This document shows positions 1-5,413 of a stretch of 5,849 nt of DNA, in pieces; position 1 is the first letter of the stretch; each line of letters opens with the position of its first letter. Origin of the DNA: an uncultured bacterium (GTDB lineage: Bacteria; Verrucomicrobiota; Kiritimatiellia; UBA8416; CALETX01). A program made the position numbers and the translations under genes. Below the pieces are notes generated by a model that worked only from the letters and a program-made list of their open reading frames with translations, did not search any database and was not told the origin of the DNA. The stretch covers positions 1-5,849 of the forward strand of contig CALETX010000194.1 of assembly GCA_937920455.1 (NCBI GenBank), written 5' to 3'.

Positions 1-174
1 GATTATCTTCTGGATCTGGCTTCGACGCTGAGTGAGTCACAGGGAGAGATGTTTGCAGATGACTGTCACTTTACGCCTGAAGGATCCCGAAGCGTTGCGG
101 AGATAGTGGTGCCTGTTGTGCGTGAAATCTTAAGGGAAAAACTGGCACGGGTTAATGGCAGGACAAGGCAATGA
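1..174 (+). CDS. SGNH/GDSL-type hydrolase, C-terminal end (5' truncated)
   Basis: The window opens inside a reading frame in frame 1 that gives 57 residues and a TGA stop. Residues 20-28 of the fragment read DDCHFTPEG, which matches the conserved C-terminal block of SGNH/GDSL hydrolases, where an Asp and a His three residues later (here D20 and H23) complete the catalytic triad. The helix after it, ending in basic residues, fits the usual end of this fold. The nucleophile Ser block and the Gly and Asn blocks lie upstream of the window, so activity cannot be judged. Family members act as esterases, lipases or O-acetyl-transfer or removal enzymes on glycans. Beside polysaccharide genes, a role in acyl decoration of the polymer is plausible, but this is inference from context. 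The stop overlaps the start of the next gene (ATGA at 171-174), suggesting translational coupling. The family call rests on one motif in a short fragment. Confidence 0.72.
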   Translation, partial: DYLLDLASTLSESQGEMFADDCHFTPEGSRSVAEIVVPVVREILREKLARVNGRTRQ

Positions 175-1181
175 TGGCGCTCTTTTACGTTGATTATCCT
201 CTGGCATGGGCGAGAGGAGGGCATGCAATTCAAATATGGCAGACGGCGGAAAATCTGAGGCAGCTTGGAGTCTCGGTGGAATGGCTGAGACACGAGTCGG
301 ATATTCCGCAGAATGCCGATCTCATTCATTACTGGTCAAGGCCGAGGGATTCTCATTGGAAGTTCGCAAGGGAACGGAGGCTGAAGATCGTTATTTCTTC
401 CATGAATCCTGTTGGCGCTGCTCGATCGCGTGCGTGGTGGTTTGGTCAGCGCATTGTGGGGACAACGCTTCGTCCTGTTCTTGGCGATGGACTGTATGAG
501 CGTTTAGGCCTTGAGATATATCGCGAGGCGGATGCTGTTTTGACGCTAACACCTCGCGAAAGAGATTACCACGTTACCGCATTAGGGGCGCCGCCGGACA
601 GAACTTTTGTGATACCAAACGGTGTTGATGAAGTTTTCCTTGTTAAGGAATCGGACGCCGAGGCATTTGACGGTTTATTGTGTTGCGCCTTTATCTCAAG
701 GGTCAAGAGGCAGGTGGAACTGGCAAAGACCGCACGCGAAGCGGGTGTGAAAATTCGGTTTGTTGGCGGTCCGCAGGTTGGCGAAGACGCCTATTTCGAA
801 GAATTCAGAAAGCAGATTGATGGCGAGCATGTTCAGTGGGTTGGCGAGGTGAAGGATCGAGGCAGACTGGCAGCTTTTTATCGCGGTGCGCGTGGCTTGA
901 TCCTCGCCAGCAGGTATGAGGCGCTAGGACTCTGTTTGTTGGAGAGCTTGGCTGTTGGAACTCCCGTGATGGCGCCGGATCTGCCTACCTTGCGCTCCTA
1001 TTACGGCAATTCGGTAAGATATGCGCCGGACATTTCCAGCCGATCTTTTCCCGCTTGCTTGAGACGTTTTTACGACGAATGTTGTTCCGGCCTTAAACAA
1101 AGTTTTCCAGTGCAGACCTGGCGCGCCGTTGCGGAACAAGTCCTGAACGTCTATCAACGAGTTACTGACAGGTCAGTCTGA
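171..1181 (+). CDS. Glycosyltransferase family 4 (GT-B fold)
   Basis: This 336-residue protein looks like a retaining GT-B glycosyltransferase of family GT4, acting on the cytoplasmic side of the membrane in polysaccharide assembly. The N-terminal acceptor domain opens with a short beta strand and the glycine loop ARGGHA (14-19). The linker contains VIPNGVD (147-153), a GT4 hallmark. The C-terminal nucleotide-sugar domain has ISRVKRQ (175-181) at the phosphate-binding position, FVGG (197-200), and the EX7E motif with E250 and E258 in EALGLCLLE, followed by AVGTPVMAPD (261-270). At 336 residues it is somewhat short for GT4 (often 360-400), mainly in the N-terminal half. ATG 171 and ATG 174 are adjacent in-frame starts. 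ATG 171 overlaps the upstream TGA by four bases, and AGGACAAGG lies just before it. Donor and acceptor cannot be deduced. The next gene encodes another, clearly different GT4 enzyme. Confidence 0.9.
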   Translation: MMALFYVDYPLAWARGGHAIQIWQTAENLRQLGVSVEWLRHESDIPQNADLIHYWSRPRDSHWKFARERRLKIVISSMNPVGAARSRAWWFGQRIVGTTLRPVLGDGLYERLGLEIYREADAVLTLTPRERDYHVTALGAPPDRTFVIPNGVDEVFLVKESDAEAFDGLLCCAFISRVKRQVELAKTAREAGVKIRFVGGPQVGEDAYFEEFRKQIDGEHVQWVGEVKDRGRLAAFYRGARGLILASRYEALGLCLLESLAVGTPVMAPDLPTLRSYYGNSVRYAPDISSRSFPACLRRFYDECCSGLKQSFPVQTWRAVAEQVLNVYQRVTDRSV

Positions 1182-1283
1182 ATCTGCTGATGTGCCTGTG
1201 TTTTCTCAAATGTTGTTTCGTATCGGAAATAGGCTTTGAATGCCGGCCGTTCGGCGGCAGTTTTGTGTAAGTAGGATTCTTGT
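1182..1283 (+). other. 102-bp intergenic spacer between the two GT4 genes
   Basis: No gene is supported here. The spacer is AT-rich in its first half. It holds a weak sigma70-like pair, TTGTTT at 1213-1218 and TTGAAT at 1236-1241 with 17 bp between them, matching consensus at only 3/6 and 4/6. It also holds a bulged hairpin at 1241-1259 and an AGGA ribosome-binding site at 1273-1276 for the next gene. It is the only gap in the left half of the window, so the second GT4 gene could be transcribed partly on its own, but neither the promoter nor the hairpin is strong. Confidence 0.4.
1241..1268 (+). terminator. Possible weak intrinsic terminator or attenuating hairpin
   Basis: TGCC-(G)-GCC-GTTC-GGC-GGCA folds as a seven-pair GC-rich stem with one bulged G and a four-base loop (1241-1259). 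It is followed at once by GTTTTGTG. It lies 59 bp past the stop of the first GT4 gene and 24 bp before the GTG of the second. The T tract has only four T in a row and the stem is interrupted, so termination would be partial at best. Confidence 0.3.
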
Positions 1284-2423
1284 GTGAGGGCGGCTTCAGC
1301 GGTGAAAATTCGGCCAAGAGTTCTGGTTGTCGGTCAGACGCCTCCTCCGTATGGAGGGCAGGCCATCATGATAAAATACTTGCTCGATGCGCCATTCGAG
1401 CGCGTTGAGCTGGTTCATGTCAGAATGGCTTTTTCGCGGCACATGGCAGAGATGGGACATGTGAGGCTGACTAAAGTTCTCTTTCTGCCGCAAATGGCGC
1501 TGAGAATAATTCGAGAACGAGTCACGAAAGGAACGGATATTCTTTATTATCCGCCGGCAGGTGGCGATGGCGTCGCAGTTTATCGTGATATCGCCCTTCT
1601 GTTGCTTGTCCGCCCTTTCTTCAAAAAAACAATATTTCATTTCCACGCCGCAGGCATTAGCGAAAAGTATAAGGGTTTTCCTCCGACCGCGAGATGGCTG
1701 TTCCGCCGCGCCTGTTTGAGACCCGATGCGGCGATTATTATGTCGAAGGAAACCATCGCGGATGCCGATATTCTCCAAGCCTTCAAAACGGTCGTCATAC
1801 CATATGGCATTCCTGATCCGCGTTCTGAATTCAGGGAAAATGCTGACGGTAGGAATAAACCGCCAATGGTGCTCTATGCAGGAGTTTTGAGAGAAAGCAA
1901 AGGTGTTGGAGTCTTGATAGAGGCTCTGGGGAACCTGAAACGGAGGAATGTTCCGTTCAGAGCATGTCTTATGGGCGAGTTCGTATCGGCGGAGTATGAA
2001 CGGCAACTGAAGACAAGGGTTCTGTCGCTTGGTATCAGCGAGGCTGTTGAGTTCGCCGGTGTTCTTGTAGGCAGCAACAAGTGGAAGCGTTTTTCCTCCG
2101 CTGCGATATTTTGTTTTCCGACATTTTTTGAGTCAGAAGCATTCCCGGTTTCAATCCTGGAGGCCATGGCGTTCGGCAAACCCGTGGTAGCAGCCGATTG
2201 GCGCGGCATAAGAGCAGAGGTGCGCGACGGTCAGACGGGGTTTCTTGTGCCCATTAGGGATCCCGTAACGCTTGCCGACAGGTTGCAGTGTCTTATCCAG
2301 AATTCAGAACTTGCTTTTTCTATGGGCAGAGCGGCGAGAGAAGTCTATGAGCGAGAATACACCTTTGAGATGTTTGCAAGACGAATGGAAGACCTCTTTG
2401 TCGAAGTCGCCTGCTCGGCATGA
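1284..2423 (+). CDS. Glycosyltransferase family 4 (GT-B fold)
   Basis: This 379-residue GT4 enzyme has the usual family length. The N-terminal domain starts with a Rossmann strand and a glycine loop (VLVVGQTPPPYGGQA, 13-27) as in many exopolysaccharide GT4 enzymes. A central HFH (119-121) and the linker VIPYGIPD (171-178) follow. The C-terminal domain has LYAGVLRESKG (197-207), whose R and K usually contact the donor diphosphate, then FPTFFES (278-284), and EX7E with E285 and E293, followed by AFGKPVVA (296-303) and GQTGFLV (316-322). It probably transfers a hexose-type residue onto a lipid-linked glycan, but the sugar is unknown. The start is GTG 1284, with AGGA at 1273-1276 seven bases ahead. 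A second in-frame GTG at 1302 is possible, but it would begin only a few residues before the first strand and has no better ribosome site. No frameshift or missing core motif is seen. Confidence 0.92.
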   Translation: MRAASAVKIRPRVLVVGQTPPPYGGQAIMIKYLLDAPFERVELVHVRMAFSRHMAEMGHVRLTKVLFLPQMALRIIRERVTKGTDILYYPPAGGDGVAVYRDIALLLLVRPFFKKTIFHFHAAGISEKYKGFPPTARWLFRRACLRPDAAIIMSKETIADADILQAFKTVVIPYGIPDPRSEFRENADGRNKPPMVLYAGVLRESKGVGVLIEALGNLKRRNVPFRACLMGEFVSAEYERQLKTRVLSLGISEAVEFAGVLVGSNKWKRFSSAAIFCFPTFFESEAFPVSILEAMAFGKPVVAADWRGIRAEVRDGQTGFLVPIRDPVTLADRLQCLIQNSELAFSMGRAAREVYEREYTFEMFARRMEDLFVEVACSA

Positions 2424-2536
2424 AGCGAGGCTCTTTCATCATAGACCTTTGTCCCTTGAAGAGAACTGGTTGGACTTGAGGTCGGTTTCGTCGATGGCAT
2501 GAGTAATCTGTGCCGATAATTTCAAGGAATTTCAGT

Positions 2537-2590
2537 ATGATCGCGGATTGTGCGGTTGAGATAGCGGCACAGACAATGCGAGAAGCCTAA
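2537..2590 (+). CDS. Possible 17-residue leader-like ORF
   Basis: ATG 2537 opens MIADCAVEIAAQTMREA and ends in TAA. AAGGA (2524-2528) lies eight bases before the start, which is good ribosome-site spacing. It lies partly between the arms of the 9-bp inverted repeat 2507-2515/2565-2573. The peptide has no run of one amino acid that would suggest classical attenuation and resembles nothing known to me. An ORF of this size can easily arise by chance in 430 bp, so this is a weak candidate only. Confidence 0.1.
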   Translation: MIADCAVEIAAQTMREA

Positions 2591-2808
2591 GATGGGTATT
2601 ACCGGTTAGCGAGATAGACTGGCCTCAATGCGCTGTGGATATTCACTTTTCCATGACAGATGTAAACTCTTGAACCACTGGATTTGGAAGAAGTCATGAA
2701 CGCCGCAACAGTCTAAAGGCAAAATCCGGGATGATCGAAAGTGGAAATATCGGTATTCGGCAGGATTAACGATAGCTTTGTCAGAATGCTGAAAGCGATT
2801 TGCGGTTG

Positions 2809-2825
2809 ATGTGCGCATCGCACAT
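2809..2825. promoter_or_regulatory. Perfect inverted repeat (7-3-7), candidate operator
   Basis: ATGTGCG (2809-2815), CAT, CGCACAT (2819-2825) is an uninterrupted dyad ending 28 bp before the SDR start codon. No T run follows, so it is not a terminator. It overlaps a poor sigma70-like arrangement (TTGCGG at 2800-2805, CATATG at 2823-2828, 17-bp spacer). It could be bound by a dimeric regulator, or form a small hairpin in the 5' leader. The symmetry is seen directly; the function is inferred. Confidence 0.4.
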
Positions 2826-2853
2826 ATGAAGCCTCTGTTACGGAAAAGATGAT

Positions 2854-3864
2854 ATGGCGATTCGCGGCAGCAGGATCTTGGTGACTGGGGGCTCCGGGTT
2901 TATCGGCACCAACCTTCTGGAAACATTTGCTGCACTTGGAGCGACACTGTTGAACTTCGACCGGAACGAGCCCCTGAACCCGGCACAGCGCTCATGGTGG
3001 CACTGCGGCGATATAATGGATGGCAAATCTCTCTCCCAGGTGATGGCCACCTTTGATCCGCATGTTGTCATTCACCTTGCGGCGCGGACGGATTGCGACG
3101 AGAGAACCACGGTTGAAGCGGGCTACAGGGTAAATACAGAAGGCACAGCAAATGTGCTCATGGCTGTGCAGGAGACACAGTCCGTGGAGCGGGTTGTAGT
3201 GACTTCCACCCAGTATGTTTGCCGGCCTGGCTATGTTCCTGTAAATGACGAAGATTTCTGCCCGCACACTGTATACGGCGAAAGCAAGGCCAGAATGGAA
3301 AAGTTGGTTCGCTCAGTGTCGCTAAGATGCCCGTGGACCATCGTCCGTCCGGCAAACATCTGGGGCCCATGGCACATGAGATATTGCAGGGAAATCTGGA
3401 GGGTCATAACCAGAGGGTGGTATCTGCATCCTGGCCGCAAGCCTGTCTATCGCACTTATGGATATGTAAAGAATGTTGTCGAGCAGATTAGAAGGATAAT
3501 AGAAGCCGATCCGCTGCAGACTGCGGGCCGGGTCTTTTATCTCGGAGACGCGCCGATGGATATTTACCAGTGGGTTAACGCTTTCTCGCTGCAATTGACC
3601 GGCCGCCAAGCGCGCGTTGTTCCGAGGCCGCTGGTGCGTTTGATTGCGCTGTGTGGCGATGTTGTTAATGCCATGGGGTTTGCTTTCCCGCTCACATCCT
3701 CGCGCTACCGAAGTATGACAGAAGACTATATCGTTCCCACCGAAAAAACCATTAGTGTTTTTGGAGCCGGCCCATACTCTCTTGACCAAGCTGTTGCCGA
3801 GACGGTCCGATGGCTTGTGGATGTAGAGGGGAAGAAGCCTCCTCGCGAATCATGCAACCGCTGA
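2854..3864 (+). CDS. NAD-dependent epimerase/dehydratase (extended SDR)
   Basis: This 336-residue extended short-chain dehydrogenase/reductase is of the nucleotide-sugar-modifying type and is expected to be cytoplasmic. The NAD(P)-binding Rossmann fold shows VTGGSGFIG (10-18), an acidic residue after strand 2 (D36) that favours NAD over NADP, GD at 52-53, and HLAARTD (74-80). The catalytic set is S118/T119 in VVTSTQYV plus Y141-xxx-K145 in VYGESK. Substrate-side motifs are N94-TEGT, RPANIWGPWH (165-174) and GYVKNVV (203-209). All core residues are present and the length is normal (310-350). Likely reactions are epimerisation, dehydration or reduction of an NDP-sugar feeding the locus. The motif set does not separate UDP-glucose 4-epimerase-like from other activities, so no symbol is given. 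ATG 2854 follows GGAAAAG (2842-2848). The 3' end overlaps the next gene by 13 bp. It is the first gene after the 430-bp gap and so probably heads the transcript. Confidence 0.88.
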   Translation: MAIRGSRILVTGGSGFIGTNLLETFAALGATLLNFDRNEPLNPAQRSWWHCGDIMDGKSLSQVMATFDPHVVIHLAARTDCDERTTVEAGYRVNTEGTANVLMAVQETQSVERVVVTSTQYVCRPGYVPVNDEDFCPHTVYGESKARMEKLVRSVSLRCPWTIVRPANIWGPWHMRYCREIWRVITRGWYLHPGRKPVYRTYGYVKNVVEQIRRIIEADPLQTAGRVFYLGDAPMDIYQWVNAFSLQLTGRQARVVPRPLVRLIALCGDVVNAMGFAFPLTSSRYRSMTEDYIVPTEKTISVFGAGPYSLDQAVAETVRWLVDVEGKKPPRESCNR

Positions 3865-4631
3865 AACGATGCAATGTTCTGGGTGTGGGTGTGCACGCCG
3901 TGAGTTTTTCGGAAGCCGTCACAGCTTTCTGCGACGCTCTGAAATCCGGTGCATCCGGCTACGTCTGTCTGACCTCTGCGCATCCGGTTATCGAGGCCAC
4001 AAAGGATGACTCTTTACGTAACATCTTGAACTCTTCTCTTCTCACCTTGCCTGATGGCATGCCCTTGGTGTGGATGGGACGGCGTCAGGGGTTTAGGCGC
4101 ATGGAAAGGGTTTATGGGCCGGATTTCATGATGGCAGTTTGCGCTGAGTCCGTGGGGAATGGGTGGTCTCATTTCCTCTACGGAGGGAAGCCCGGAGTGG
4201 CGGACGATCTCAAGAAGGCTCTCGAAATGAAGCATCCTCGCATCCGGATCCGCGGTGTGTATAGTCCACCATTCAGAGACCTGACTCGGGATGAGGAGGA
4301 GTCCTTACGAGATCAAGTTGCGGAAGCCTCTCCTGACATTATGTGGGTGGGAATCAGCTCGCCAAAACAGGAGAGGTTCATGGCTTCCCATTGCGGTATC
4401 CTGAAATCACGTCTAATGGTTGGCGTGGGTGCTGCCTTTGATCTGCATACAGGTCGGATGAGAGATGCGCCCGGATGGATCAAGAAAATGGGACTTCAAT
4501 GGTTGCACAGGCTTCTTCAAGAACCTAAGAGGCTTGGCAGGAGGTATGCAACCGTTGTGCCAATTTTTATGTTCCTGGCGTTGCTTCAGTTGACCGGTCT
4601 CAGAAAACCCCCACTTGTGAGCGCGGAATGA
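3852..4631 (+). CDS. WecG/TagA/CpsF family glycosyltransferase (GT26)
   Basis: From ATG 3852 this is a 259-residue protein of the WecG/TagA/CpsF family, which transfers N-acetylmannosamine, its uronic acid or related sugars to a lipid-diphosphate-linked sugar early in polymer assembly. Family blocks appear in order: NVLGVGV (8-14), PDGMPLVW (67-74) with the catalytic-type D68, ERVYGPDFM (85-93), FLYGGKPG (108-115), VGISSPKQE (166-174), VGVGAAFDLHTG (190-201), and the basic C-terminal block around 217-231 (WLHRLLQEPKRLGRR). A hydrophobic tail follows (233-248), fitting membrane association. The first loop reads LTSAHP (40-45), where the family usually has T-x-N, so the Asn is replaced. An in-frame ATG at 3810 would add 14 unconserved residues and a 55-bp overlap; 3852 starts where the family normally starts and overlaps the SDR gene by 13 bp. 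No clear ribosome site precedes 3852, so coupled translation is likely. Its stop overlaps the next start (ATGA). Confidence 0.93.
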   Translation: MQPLKRCNVLGVGVHAVSFSEAVTAFCDALKSGASGYVCLTSAHPVIEATKDDSLRNILNSSLLTLPDGMPLVWMGRRQGFRRMERVYGPDFMMAVCAESVGNGWSHFLYGGKPGVADDLKKALEMKHPRIRIRGVYSPPFRDLTRDEEESLRDQVAEASPDIMWVGISSPKQERFMASHCGILKSRLMVGVGAAFDLHTGRMRDAPGWIKKMGLQWLHRLLQEPKRLGRRYATVVPIFMFLALLQLTGLRKPPLVSAE

Positions 4632-5413
4632 TCTCAAAGGACCGTCTGTGCGATCTGCTGGTGCTTTTGCTTTTGGCAGGTACCGGTGCTTTTGTTCGGG
4701 GATGTTCATCCGTTCCTGTTGAAGAAAGCCGATTTGTTGGGATGGAACTTCCTGCTCGTCTAGGGGAATGGTCGGGCACGGACATGTATTTCTGCCATAA
4801 TGAGCTATGCCTGAGCGAATTGGAATCCGGTGAAAATCTGCTGTTCTGCCCGTCCTGCCAATCCCCGCTTGTGAGAGGGTGGTCACTTGCCGAGAAGAGA
4901 CAACTGCCGCCCGATACCTGGTTGAGCAGAAAAAAGTACCGCAATCCCGCAGGAATGACGGCGGTCGTTACGCTTGTTGTCAGCGGGATGGAGCAGGTGA
5001 GCCTTCACAGACCTCAGATATGCTTGGCTGGCCAGGGGTTTGACATGGCCGATCAGAGGACCGTTGAGTTTCGGGGTGGCAGTGCCAGAAAACTGGATGT
5101 GCAGTTGCTGGAAATCTACCGGCGGAGGAGGGTTGCGGAGGGGGGACTCGTGCAGTGGGGCGGTTATTACGTCTATTGGTTCACGGACGGGAAACATGTG
5201 ACTCCATATCATCTTGTCAGGATGGGTGTTGCAGCTTTCGACAGAATTTTCCTCGGAAAAGCGCGGCGGTGGGCCTATGTGGCAATAACGGGTGAACGCC
5301 TATCTGACGGGCGCATACCTGAAGAATCGGTTCGTGACCTTGCCTTGCGGATAGATGGCTATCTGAAGGAGGCAATACCTCGTGGGACGTATAATAACGC
5401 TCATAAGGAATAA
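4628..5413 (+). CDS. Exosortase-associated EpsI-family protein with Cys4 insertion
   Basis: This 261-residue protein has one N-terminal hydrophobic segment (about 9-23), so it is a membrane-anchored or exported protein facing the periplasm. C26 after VRG is a poor lipobox. The EpsI (DUF3485-type) domain is shown by LGEWSG (45-50), LPPDTW (93-98), KKYRN (102-106), the hallmark SLHRPQICLAGQGF (125-138), and YVYWFTDG (181-188) followed by H195/R198. EpsI proteins accompany exosortases in polysaccharide and PEP-CTERM loci; their exact biochemical role is unsettled. Unusually, between LGEWSG and LPPDT lies a segment with C56-x4-C61 and C74-x2-C77, resembling a small zinc ribbon or a disulphide pair. 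The ATG at 4628 overlaps the WecG-family stop as ATGA. The last 32 bp overlap the exosortase gene, with which the product is expected to work. The family call is firm; the insertion's role is unknown. Confidence 0.88.
   Translation: MISKDRLCDLLVLLLLAGTGAFVRGCSSVPVEESRFVGMELPARLGEWSGTDMYFCHNELCLSELESGENLLFCPSCQSPLVRGWSLAEKRQLPPDTWLSRKKYRNPAGMTAVVTLVVSGMEQVSLHRPQICLAGQGFDMADQRTVEFRGGSARKLDVQLLEIYRRRRVAEGGLVQWGGYYVYWFTDGKHVTPYHLVRMGVAAFDRIFLGKARRWAYVAITGERLSDGRIPEESVRDLALRIDGYLKEAIPRGTYNNAHKE
5366..5372 (+). promoter_or_regulatory. Strong ribosome-binding site that sets the exosortase start
   Basis: AAGGAGG inside the end of the EpsI-family gene lies nine bases before GTG 5382. It is the best Shine-Dalgarno match noticed at any gene start in the window. 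It supports GTG 5382 over the next in-frame starts, ATG 5481 and ATG 5520, which lie inside or beyond the first membrane segment. Confidence 0.7.

Larger units (their letters stand above)
2424..2853 (+). other. 430-bp intergenic region, likely regulatory
   Basis: No coding region of useful length is supported on either strand. All frames are interrupted, and the longest minus-strand frame (2606-2818) has no ribosome site or recognisable motif. Three things can be seen: a 9-bp inverted repeat with a 49-base spacer (TCTGTGCCG at 2507-2515 and CGGCACAGA at 2565-2573); a 17-codon open frame with a ribosome-site-like AAGGA (2537-2590); and a perfect 7-3-7 inverted repeat at 2809-2825. A GATAAT at 2515-2520 resembles a -10 box but lacks a good -35. 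No tRNA, insertion-sequence end or strong terminator was seen. Because the four genes after it overlap, their main promoter is most simply placed here. A decayed gene is an alternative that cannot be excluded by eye. Confidence 0.5.

Noticed and set aside
1213..1241. Sigma70-like promoter TTGTTT-17-TTGAAT before the second GT4 gene
   Set aside because: Only 3/6 and 4/6 matches, a level expected often by chance, so it is noted but not called.
1296..2006. 236-codon minus-strand ORF opposite the second GT4 gene
   Set aside because: The + strand frame has full GT4 motifs, while the minus frame has none and is an antisense shadow.
2272..2502. 76-codon + strand ORF overlapping the end of the second GT4 gene
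   Set aside because: Most of it is an alternate frame of a well-supported glycosyltransferase, and the remaining part shows no motif.
2600..2640. Sigma54-like TGGCCTCAATGC in the gap (some exosortase systems use RpoN)
   Set aside because: The GG-to-GC spacing is about three bases too short for a -24/-12 promoter.
2606..2818. 70-codon minus-strand ORF in the long intergenic gap
   Set aside because: No ribosome site precedes its ATG (which is the loop of the 2809-2825 palindrome), and the product has no recognisable motif or coding-like composition.
3810..3851. ATG 3810 as the start of the WecG/TagA/CpsF-family gene
   Set aside because: It adds 14 unconserved residues, has no ribosome site and makes a 55-bp overlap. 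The conserved N-terminus begins just after ATG 3852.
4676..4715. Lipoprotein lipobox at C26 of the EpsI-like protein
   Set aside because: The residues before the Cys (VRG) include Arg at -2, which fits the lipobox poorly. A simple membrane anchor is more likely.
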